From: DATFKA01 sp042095835
GTDB taxonomy: Bacteria; Bacteroidota; Bacteroidia; Chitinophagales; Saprospiraceae
Length of the DNA: 6,108 nucleotides
Assembly: GCA_042095835.1 (NCBI GenBank)
Contig: JBELML010000211.1
Coordinates: 1 to 6,108, forward strand
Reading direction: 5' to 3'
Shown here: positions 1 through 5,160 of the stretch, one piece after another
Layout: each line of letters begins with the position of its first letter
How positions within the stretch are numbered: the first letter of the stretch is position 1
Position numbers and translations under genes: made by a program
The notes under the pieces: model-generated
What the model saw: only the letters and a program-made list of their open reading frames with translations
Database searches by the model: none
Told to the model about the DNA's origin: nothing

Positions 1-1058
1 TAAACATTGGCTTCGAGCCAGTCACCTACTTCACTAGTTTTATACGCTTTTCCTTCGCCTGCCAAGTCTTCTGTGACTATACCAGCTGCTAGCGATTGGT
101 CTACGACATCGCGGATCGCTTTAGCCTCAGCTGTCAGATCAAAAGCGGTTTCAAACATCATCGCCGCTGATAGAACAGTCGCTAGTGGATTGGCAATATC
201 TTTTCCAGCTGCTTGTGGATAGGAGCCGTGGATCGGCTCAAACAAGGAGGTTTGGTCTCCTAAAGAAGCAGAAGGCATTAAGCCCATGGAGCCAGAGATA
301 ACCGATGCTTCGTCGGTTAAAATATCTCCGAAGAGATTCTCAGTGATTAAGACATCATAGGCTTTAGGCCATTGGACCAGGCGCATAGCCACGGCGTCTA
401 CAAACTCATAGCTCACTTCTACTTCTGGATAATCTTTTTCCATAGCTTGCACGGTTTCTCTCCATAAGCGTGAAGATTCGAGTACATTGGCTTTATCGAC
501 GCAACATAGTTTTTTGCTGCGTTTCATAGCCATTTCAAAACCTCTCTTGGCTAGCCTAGTGATCTCTGCTCGAGTATAAGTACAAGTATCATAAGCGGTA
601 TTGCCATTGTCTTCACGGCCTCGCTTACCAAAGTATATACCACTAGTGAGTTCTCTTAAAAAAACCAAATCTGTTCCTTCGATTCGCTCTTGCTTCAAAG
701 GTGATTTGTCAAGTAGAGAAGGGAAGGTAAATGTAGGGCGTACATTGGCATATAGACCAAGCGCCTTTCTCATTTTTAATAAGCCTTGCTCTGGGCGGAC
801 TTTTGCAGAAGGGTCATTATCAAACCTTGGGTGACCAATGGCTCCGAAGAGAACGGCATCAGCATTTACACAGATTTGATGGGTCTCATCAGGGTAGGGT
901 TCTCCTACTGCATCGATAGCCGCGGCACCCGTCAAGGCTTTTGTCCAGCTGATTTGGTGGCCAAACTTTTTAGCAATAGCATTACAAACCTTTACTGCTT
1001 GATCAATGACCTCCGGGCCTATACCATCTCCTGGCAAAAGGGCAATGTTTAAGTTCAT
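1..1058 (-). CDS. leuB: 3-isopropylmalate dehydrogenase LeuB (stop codon cut by window edge)
   Basis: NAD-dependent cytosolic enzyme that oxidises and decarboxylates 3-isopropylmalate to 2-oxoisocaproate in leucine synthesis; the family can also act on 3-methylmalate in the citramalate route to isoleucine. Translating the minus strand from the ATG at 1058 gives 352 uninterrupted codons, a normal family length. The last two bases at the edge read TA, so the next base very probably completes TAA or TAG. The N-terminal nucleotide-binding stretch is LLPGDGIGPEV (7-17). Substrate-binding residues by family alignment are R97, R107, R135, Y142 and K189 (in VDKANVLE). Metal-binding aspartates are D221, D245 and D249, within the isocitrate/isopropylmalate dehydrogenase signature NLFGDILTDE (241-250). 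EPIHGS lies at 274-279. The start codon directly abuts the stop of the upstream synthase gene, so the two are cotranscribed and probably translationally coupled. Product assignment is secure. Confidence 0.96.
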   Translation of the reverse strand, partial: MNLNIALLPGDGIGPEVIDQAVKVCNAIAKKFGHQISWTKALTGAAAIDAVGEPYPDETHQICVNADAVLFGAIGHPRFDNDPSAKVRPEQGLLKMRKALGLYANVRPTFTFPSLLDKSPLKQERIEGTDLVFLRELTSGIYFGKRGREDNGNTAYDTCTYTRAEITRLAKRGFEMAMKRSKKLCCVDKANVLESSRLWRETVQAMEKDYPEVEVSYEFVDAVAMRLVQWPKAYDVLITENLFGDILTDEASVISGSMGLMPSASLGDQTSLFEPIHGSYPQAAGKDIANPLATVLSAAMMFETAFDLTAEAKAIRDVVDQSLAAGIVTEDLAGEGKAYKTSEVGDWLEANV

Positions 1059-2600
1059 TTATAGTGTATTTTTTTCGAATGTATTTTCAATGATATTGAG
1101 CATTTTCTCAGTGGCTTTGATAGCAGATACCGTTTGGTCAGAATCCAATCCTCGGGTGATAAAATCCTTATCTCCATTGTTCCAAGTGATGATGGTTTCA
1201 CATAAAGCATCGGAGTGGCTACCCGGCGGAATCCGCACGGCATAATCAACTAACTCAGGAAGCTGTTTGTCTTTTCTTTTATAAACCTTTTTAAGGGCAT
1301 TCATAAAGGCATCGTACTGTCCGTCGCCTTGCGCATGGGTCTCTATAATTTCCCCCTCAAAGTTGATCGCAATGGTTGAGGAAGGCTTCAGCCCTTTCGC
1401 ATGATTAAGGACATAGGACTTGATTTTTACCCGCTTTACAAGGGTGTTACTATTCAGGACATCAGAGATGATGTAGGGAAGATCATCCTGTGTGACCGCC
1501 TCTTTTTTATCACCAAGTTTGATGATCCGTTGGGTGACCTTTTTGATGTCTTCGTTGCTAAGTGCTAAACCCAGCTCCTCAAGGTTCTTTTGGATATTAG
1601 CTTTTCCAGAAGTTTTTCCTAGTGCGTATTTTCTTTTTCGCCCAAAGCGCTCGGGAAGTAGATCGTTGAAGTATAAGTTTTTCTTGGAATCACCATCGGC
1701 ATGAACGCCAGCCGTCTGTGTAAAAACATTAGCACCCACAACAGGTTTATTCACCGGCACCCGAAAGCCTGAGAAGGTCTCCACGAGCTTGCTTACTTTA
1801 TAAATAGCAGATTCCTCCAGTTGGATGGTGACCTCCTTCATGAAATCTTTAATAGCTGCTACTGCACTAGCTAAGGGCGCATTGCCTGCGCGCTCACCCA
1901 TCCCATTAATGGTCACATGGAGGCCATCGATACCCGCGTCAACACTTTCCATGACATTAGCGATCGCCAAGTCATAATCGTTGTGCGCATGAAAGTCAAG
2001 GTGGGCATCCGGATAGCGCGATCTTAGCTGATTGATAAATTTCCTAGTTTCGAAGGGCGTCAATATGCCCAGGGTATCCGGTAAGAGGATGCGTTTGATG
2101 GGTTGAGTTTGCAGAAAATCTAAATACTCGATGACATAATCGGGCGAGTTTCGCATCCCGTTGCTCCAGTCCTCTAGGTAGACATTGGTCTCAATACTGA
2201 GTGCTTTTGCGGTAGCGATGATCTCGGCGATGTCACTAAAATGCTCTTGGGGTGTTTTTTTAAGTTGGTGAGTAAGGTGATTGAGGGAGCCTTTAGTTAA
2301 TAAGTTTTGCACTTTAGCACCACTTTCCTTCATCCAGATTAGCGATTTGCCGCCATCTACGAAGGTCAATACCTCTACCTTTTTTTCGTAGCCTTCTTCC
2401 TTGGCCCAATTCATGATGCCTTGTACCGCTCTAAATTCCCCATCTGATACTCTGGCGGAGGCCACCTCAATTCGATCGACCTTTAATTCTTCTAATAAAA
2501 GTCTCGCAATGGTCAATTTCTCCGTTGCAGAGAAAGATACTCCAGAGGTCTGCTCTCCATCTCGGAGCGTCGTATCCATGATTTCTAACACACGTGTCAT
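1059..2600 (-). CDS. cimA: Citramalate / 2-isopropylmalate synthase family protein, probable (R)-citramalate synthase (CimA type)
   Basis: A 513-residue acyl-CoA condensing enzyme: an HMGL-like TIM barrel, then linker subdomains, then a C-terminal LeuA-type allosteric (regulatory) domain from about residue 385 to 505. CimA joins pyruvate and acetyl-CoA to give (R)-citramalate; LeuA uses 2-oxoisovalerate instead. Catalytic R13 and D14 sit in TLRDGEQTSGVSF. Metal ligands are D14, H204 and H206 (DFHAHND), with E143 and T176 nearby and the FTQTAGVHADGD motif at 293-304. Aligned from memory with Leptospira interrogans CimA, the pyruvate-pocket residues Leu81, Leu104 and Tyr144 correspond to L78, L101 and Y141 here, all conserved, and long stretches look alike across both domains. 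This favours CimA, but an isopropylmalate synthase role remains possible because no leuA is in the window. The reading frame is open upstream to an ATG at 2699. The ATG at 2600 is preferred because the family begins a few residues before LEIMDTTLRDGE and the extra stretch is repeat-like DNA. Confidence 0.85.
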   Translation of the reverse strand: MTRVLEIMDTTLRDGEQTSGVSFSATEKLTIARLLLEELKVDRIEVASARVSDGEFRAVQGIMNWAKEEGYEKKVEVLTFVDGGKSLIWMKESGAKVQNLLTKGSLNHLTHQLKKTPQEHFSDIAEIIATAKALSIETNVYLEDWSNGMRNSPDYVIEYLDFLQTQPIKRILLPDTLGILTPFETRKFINQLRSRYPDAHLDFHAHNDYDLAIANVMESVDAGIDGLHVTINGMGERAGNAPLASAVAAIKDFMKEVTIQLEESAIYKVSKLVETFSGFRVPVNKPVVGANVFTQTAGVHADGDSKKNLYFNDLLPERFGRKRKYALGKTSGKANIQKNLEELGLALSNEDIKKVTQRIIKLGDKKEAVTQDDLPYIISDVLNSNTLVKRVKIKSYVLNHAKGLKPSSTIAINFEGEIIETHAQGDGQYDAFMNALKKVYKRKDKQLPELVDYAVRIPPGSHSDALCETIITWNNGDKDFITRGLDSDQTVSAIKATEKMLNIIENTFEKNTL

Positions 2601-2650
2601 GTAGTGAAGTTGTGAAGTGGAGATATGATGAAGTGTAGCTATGGTGAAGT
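2601..2650 (-). repeat. Degenerate 16-bp tandem repeat abutting the cimA start
   Basis: On the plus strand the word GTGAAGT (once ATGAAGT) starts at 2604, 2612, 2628 and 2644, that is at steps of 8, 16 and 16 bp. Read on the transcribed (minus) strand, the units ACTTCACCATAGCTAC and ACTTCATCATATCTCC agree at 13 of 16 positions and are followed by two 8-bp half units, ACTTCACA and ACTTCACT. The array ends two bases before the ATG of the synthase gene. It contains no recognisable ribosome binding site. The frame happens to be open through it, but the periodic nucleotide pattern argues for non-coding spacer DNA. Function is unknown. Confidence 0.6.
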
Positions 2651-2756
2651 AGGGATCTTTTGATTTGAAATGTCGAGCTATGGTTTTGTGTCTTATCATT
2701 ATAAACTCGATTTATAAATAACAAAATCACTCCTACCAATGTCACCACCTCACTAC
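2601..2756 (-). repeat. Long-range inverted repeat framing the leuD-cimA spacer
   Basis: The plus-strand segment 2742-2756 and the segment 2601-2615 are near-complements. In the minus-strand transcript the 15-nt arms GTAGTGAGGTGGTGA and TCACAACTTCACTAC would form 13 Watson-Crick pairs, one G-U pair and one mismatch, enclosing about 126 nt. The 3' arm ends exactly at the synthase start codon. More generally, the leuD-proximal half of the 194-bp spacer (2601-2794) is rich in GTAG/GTGA words and the cimA-proximal half in CTAC/TCAC words. Apart from these repeats I see no gene, promoter or terminator that I can defend in the spacer. Confidence 0.4.
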
Positions 2757-2794
2757 CGCACTATATTGCTACGTCTTCTACATCGCCATATATC

Positions 2795-3391
2795 TTAAAA
2801 AGGTCTACTTGCTGCAAACTCCTTAATATCTTCTTTCATGGCTACGAGGTAATCAATATCATCATATCCATTTTGCATATTCCCTTTTTTATACTCATTG
2901 ATGTCAAATGACTCGGAAGCACCTGTGGTATCAATGGTTACTGTCTGGCTAGCTAAATCAACCGTAAAACTTGCCTTAGGGTCTTTCTCAATGGCTTCAA
3001 AAATTTGATGGAGAAAATCGGCGCTTACCTGTACAGGGAGGACACCGATGTTGAGGCAGTTGTTTCTGAAAATATCTGCAAAGAAGCTCGAAATCACACA
3101 GCGGAAACCATAGTCATAGACCGACCAAGCAGCGTGCTCGCGCGAAGAACCAGATCCAAAATTTTTACCACCAACGAGGATTTGACCACTGTAGATCGGG
3201 TTGTTGAGTACAAAATCTTCTTTTGGCGTCCCGTCTGGATGATACCGCCAATCTCTGAAGAGATTATCACCAAAGCCCTTACGTTCTGTTGCTTTCAAAA
3301 AACGAGCTGGGATGATTTGATCCGTATCTACATTTTCAATTGGGAGAGGTACTGCTGTGCTAGTGAGTACCGTGAATTTATCGTATGCCAT
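2795..3391 (-). CDS. leuD: 3-isopropylmalate dehydratase small subunit LeuD
   Basis: Small subunit of cytosolic isopropylmalate isomerase, which pairs with LeuC to convert 2-isopropylmalate into 3-isopropylmalate; the complex can also serve the citramalate to 3-methylmalate step. The 198-residue length is normal for bacterial LeuD (E. coli about 201). The aconitase swivel-domain hallmarks are present: NVDTDQIIPARFL (20-32), which lines the active site, and the substrate-binding loop NFGSGSSREHAAW (77-89). The start at 3391 gives the usual MAYDKFTVLTSTAVPLP opening. It lies 97 bp after the leuC stop and 194 bp before the synthase start, on the same strand and within the same apparent operon. 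No Shine-Dalgarno sequence is visible; the bases just before the ATG are A-rich (AAACAAAAACA), typical of Bacteroidota starts. Confidence 0.96.
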   Translation of the reverse strand: MAYDKFTVLTSTAVPLPIENVDTDQIIPARFLKATERKGFGDNLFRDWRYHPDGTPKEDFVLNNPIYSGQILVGGKNFGSGSSREHAAWSVYDYGFRCVISSFFADIFRNNCLNIGVLPVQVSADFLHQIFEAIEKDPKASFTVDLASQTVTIDTTGASESFDINEYKKGNMQNGYDDIDYLVAMKEDIKEFAASRPF

Positions 3392-3405
3392 TGTTTTTGT
3401 TTAAT

Positions 3406-3485
3406 GCGTGATTCTGTCAATGTGTGAATGCGTCAATGACTCCGTTTGTGAATGACTCAACAGCGGTATTGACGCACTATTCATT
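3406..3485. repeat. Degenerate 16-bp periodic repeat with inverted repeat in the leuC-leuD spacer
   Basis: The 97-bp spacer between leuC and leuD (3392-3488) contains GTCAATG at 3416 and 3432, AATGACTC at 3435 and 3451 (both steps of 16 bp), and GTGAATG at 3424 and 3448 (24 bp). Cut into 16-mers from 3406, the first two units, GCGTGATTCTGTCAAT and GTGTGAATGCGTCAAT, agree at 12 of 16 positions, and later units decay. A perfect 9-bp inverted repeat, TGCGTCAAT at 3429-3437 and ATTGACGCA at 3468-3476, could fold in the mRNA. There is no U-tract, so this does not look like a terminator. The same 8/16-bp spacing of GTGAA words occurs in the next spacer of the operon. Confidence 0.5.
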
Positions 3486-3488
3486 AGC

Positions 3489-4898
3489 TTAGGCCATCAC
3501 TGGCTCCAGGAGTGTTCTTGGATCTGTAACAACTCCAGATACAGCTGTAGCAGCGGCCAAAAGTGGGCTAGCTAAAATGGTGCGAGACCCAGGACCTTGG
3601 CGACCTTCAAAGTTTCTATTGGTGGTACTTACCGCCAATTTCCCTGCGGGTACTTTGTCATCATTCATAGCTAAACAAGCGGAGCAGCCAGGCTCTCTTA
3701 ATTGGAAGCCCGCTTCAAGAATAATATCCAGAATACCTTCGTCTTTGATTTTTTGTAAAACGGTATGCGACCCAGGTACTAGCCAAGCCGTGATATGATC
3801 CGCCTTTTTGCGCCCTTTTACTACAGAAGCAAAAGCTCTAAAATCTTCAATTCTACCATTTGTACAGCTACCTAAGAAAACGTAATCCACTTTTTTACCA
3901 ATCAAAGATTCTCCTTCTGAGAATTTCATATAGTCTAGGGACTTTGCAAAAGTTGATTGGCTACCATCTAGATCGGCCGCTGTTGGAATAGCGCTAGAAA
4001 TACCCATGCCCATGCCAGGGTTGGTACCATAGGTGACCATTGGTTCTATATCTGACCCAGCAAAGGTGAGTTCTTTATCAAAGACCGCATCAGCATCTGT
4101 GTATAGGGTCTCCCAATAGGTCATGGCCTTATCCCAGGCGGCACCCTTAGGAGCGTATTCTCTTCCTTTAATATAATCGAAGGCTTTCTCATCTGGTTGG
4201 ATCATTCCACCTCGCGCTCCCATTTCAATACTCAAGTTACAGACCGTCATACGACCTTCCATAGACATATTGCGGAAGACATCTCCAGCGTATTCTACAA
4301 AATAGCCAGTTGCACCAGAAGTAGTTAATTGAGAAATGATGTACAAGGCCACATCCTTAGGGGTCACCCCGAAACCAAGTTCACCAGTGATATTGATGCG
4401 CATCCGTTTGGGTTTGGGTTGCATAATACACTGAGAGGATAAAACCATTTCGACCTCTGAGGTACCAATACCAAAGGCAATGGCTCCAAATGCACCGTGC
4501 GTAGAGGTATGAGAATCACCACAAACGATGGTTGCACCTGGTAAAGTAATCCCATTTTCAGGTCCGATTACGTGTACAATGCCATTTTTGGCATGTCCCA
4601 GCCCCCAGTGAGAGATATCCCAGGTTTTAGCATTTTCCTCCAATGCTTTTAATTGGTTGGCCGAAAGCTCATCTTCAACGGGGAGGTGCTGATTGAGCGT
4701 AGGTGTATTATGATCGGCAGTAGCGAAAGTGCGCTTTGGATAAAGCACCGTATTGTTTCTACTTTTCAATCCAAGGAAAGCAACCGGGCTAGTTACTTCA
4801 TGAATTAAATGGCGATCAATGAACAATACATCTGGTCCATTCGGAATGCTACGTACAACGTGCGAATCCCATACTTTGTCAAATAATGTCTTACCCAT
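3489..4898 (-). CDS. leuC: 3-isopropylmalate dehydratase large subunit LeuC
   Basis: Catalytic, [4Fe-4S]-bearing large subunit of isopropylmalate isomerase, an aconitase-superfamily enzyme of leucine synthesis that works with LeuD. From the ATG at 4898 it is 469 residues, close to E. coli LeuC (466). The three cluster cysteines are C345 in FLGSCTNGRIEDF and C405/C408 in EPGCSACLAMN. Other family blocks are FIDRHLIHEVTSP near the N-terminus, VCGDSHTSTHGAFG, and the C-terminal RNFEGRQGPGSRT. The frame is open to an earlier ATG at 4973, but the family begins at MGKTLFDKVWDSHVV. The extra 25 residues would be translated from a stretch holding a strong hairpin and short repeats, so 4898 is the better start. 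It is the first structural gene of the leu operon and follows a candidate branched-chain amino acid leader ORF. Confidence 0.96.
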   Translation of the reverse strand: MGKTLFDKVWDSHVVRSIPNGPDVLFIDRHLIHEVTSPVAFLGLKSRNNTVLYPKRTFATADHNTPTLNQHLPVEDELSANQLKALEENAKTWDISHWGLGHAKNGIVHVIGPENGITLPGATIVCGDSHTSTHGAFGAIAFGIGTSEVEMVLSSQCIMQPKPKRMRINITGELGFGVTPKDVALYIISQLTTSGATGYFVEYAGDVFRNMSMEGRMTVCNLSIEMGARGGMIQPDEKAFDYIKGREYAPKGAAWDKAMTYWETLYTDADAVFDKELTFAGSDIEPMVTYGTNPGMGMGISSAIPTAADLDGSQSTFAKSLDYMKFSEGESLIGKKVDYVFLGSCTNGRIEDFRAFASVVKGRKKADHITAWLVPGSHTVLQKIKDEGILDIILEAGFQLREPGCSACLAMNDDKVPAGKLAVSTTNRNFEGRQGPGSRTILASPLLAAATAVSGVVTDPRTLLEPVMA

Positions 4899-4943
4899 AT
4901 TCTTTGCTGATTCAATAATCAATGATTCAATATTCTTTCCTTT

Positions 4944-4965
4944 CTTTGAAACGTTATTTTCAAAG
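4944..4965 (-). other. Stable hairpin upstream of leuC
   Basis: A perfect 8-bp inverted repeat, CTTTGAAA and TTTCAAAG, with a 6-base loop. In the minus-strand RNA it can be lengthened by TTCC pairing with GGAA across a four-base bulge. It sits about 45 nt upstream of the leuC ATG at 4898. It is followed by A/G-rich sequence rather than a U-tract, so it is not a standard terminator. It could be an RNA control hairpin or a DNA operator. Confidence 0.5.
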
Positions 4966-4997
4966 GAATACAAATTTAATGGCTACGAATACAAATT
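4966..4997. repeat. 11-bp direct repeat, 21-bp period
   Basis: GAATACAAATT occurs at 4966-4976 and again at 4987-4997. The 21-bp period is about two turns of B-DNA, which would place both copies on one face of the helix, as for a dimeric regulator. On the minus strand the copy nearer leuC is part of TAAATTTG (4971-4978), which matches the Bacteroidota -7 consensus TAnnTTTG, but no matching -33 box lies at the usual distance. Two such copies could also be chance in AT-rich DNA. Confidence 0.35.
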
Positions 4998-5025
4998 GAT
5001 AGGATTTAGGGAATTTGGAGGGCTA

Positions 5026-5073
5026 TTAATTCAGCGGAATTACAATCCTAAACAAGAGGAATATTTGGGCCAT
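5026..5073 (-). CDS. Putative branched-chain amino acid leader peptide of the leu operon
   Basis: A 15-codon ORF, MAQIFLLFRIVIPLN, ending in a tandem TAA TAG, on the same strand as leuC and 127 nt upstream of it. Seven of fifteen residues are branched-chain: Ile at 4, 10 and 12; Leu at 6, 7 and 14; Val at 11. This is the hallmark of ilv/leu leader peptides, in which ribosome stalling at Ile, Leu or Val codons senses charged tRNA. Its ATG lies in the loop of a potential hairpin (TTTGGG/CCCAAA), and its last codons overlap a second small hairpin (TAATTC/GAATTA). I do not recognise it as a catalogued leader. The call rests on composition, strand, position and operon content; a chance ORF of this length is possible. 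A product this short is usually missed by gene finders. Confidence 0.6.
   Translation of the reverse strand: MAQIFLLFRIVIPLN
5027..5042 (-). other. Small hairpin over the end of the leader ORF
   Basis: A perfect 6-bp inverted repeat, TAATTC and GAATTA, around a 4-base loop. It covers the last codons and the stop region of the putative leader peptide. It is where a pause hairpin would be expected in a leader-peptide control region, but the stem is AU-rich and short. Confidence 0.35.
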
Positions 5074-5080
5074 ACCCAAA
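5064..5080 (-). other. Hairpin presenting the leader ORF start codon
   Basis: A perfect 6-bp inverted repeat, TTTGGG and CCCAAA, with a 5-base loop. In the minus-strand RNA the loop reads TATGG and so carries the ATG of the putative leader peptide. As DNA it is also a candidate operator near the middle of the divergent leuC/ThuA intergenic region. Confidence 0.4.
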
Positions 5081-5129
5081 GAACTTGACTATTATATCCT
5101 AAAAGATTCCTATTTTGACTATACGATAC

Positions 5130-5160
5130 CAAACTTATAGTTTATGCCAAGTAAGATAAA
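5130..5160 (-). promoter_or_regulatory. Candidate Bacteroidota-type promoter for the leu operon
   Basis: On the minus strand TAAGTTTG (5137 to 5130) exactly matches the -7 consensus TAnnTTTG of the Bacteroidota primary sigma factor. Nineteen bases upstream is TTTA (5160 to 5157), a 3-of-4 match to the -33 TTTG box. Transcription would begin near 5124, giving about 50 nt before the leader ORF. The -33 box lies inside the first codons of the divergent ThuA gene, so initiation and expression of the two units could interfere. No experimental support; short motifs occur by chance in AT-rich DNA. Confidence 0.35.

Larger units (their letters stand above)
4899..5025 (-). promoter_or_regulatory. Untranslated leader between the leader ORF and leuC
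   Basis: These 127 nt of the presumed leu mRNA leader lie between the tandem stop of the leader ORF and the leuC start. They hold one arm of an RNA pairing with the leader ORF (TAGGATT in the ORF, plus 5044-5050, against AATCCTA, plus 5000-5006), an 11-bp direct repeat, a stable 8-bp hairpin, and TTGAATCA repeated 15 bp apart just before leuC (plus TGATTCAA at 4908 and 4923). No GC-rich hairpin followed by a U-tract is present, so a classic intrinsic-terminator attenuator cannot be shown. Control could act on translation or by another route. No Shine-Dalgarno sequence is visible. Confidence 0.4.

Noticed and set aside
2601..2699. N-terminal extension of the synthase from an ATG at 2699
   Set aside because: The extra 33 residues have no family counterpart, are encoded by 16-bp periodic repeat DNA, and the family consensus starts at the ATG at 2600.
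3005..3427. Plus-strand 140-codon ORF antisense to leuD
   Set aside because: Shadow of the conserved leuD coding sequence; composition is that of the complementary strand and no domain is seen.
3406..3485. CRISPR-like repeats in the leuC-leuD spacer
   Set aside because: Repeat words are only 7-8 bp, degenerate, with no unique spacers of constant length and no cas genes.
4944..4965. Intrinsic terminator upstream of leuC
   Set aside because: The stem is AU-rich and followed by A/G bases on the leu strand; no U-tract on either strand.
4899..4973. 25-residue N-terminal extension of LeuC from an ATG at 4973
   Set aside because: LeuC proteins start at MGKTLFDK; the extension is drawn from a hairpin- and repeat-containing leader and lacks similarity to the family.
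4819..5088. Plus-strand 89-codon ORF overlapping the leuC start and leader
   Set aside because: It runs antisense to the conserved leuC start and has no recognisable domain; the minus-strand reading explains the region better.
5113..5140. Sigma-70-like TTGACT and TATAGT boxes before the ThuA gene
   Set aside because: Spacing is 15 bp and the -10 box would put the transcript start at or beyond the ATG; this phylum uses a different promoter consensus.
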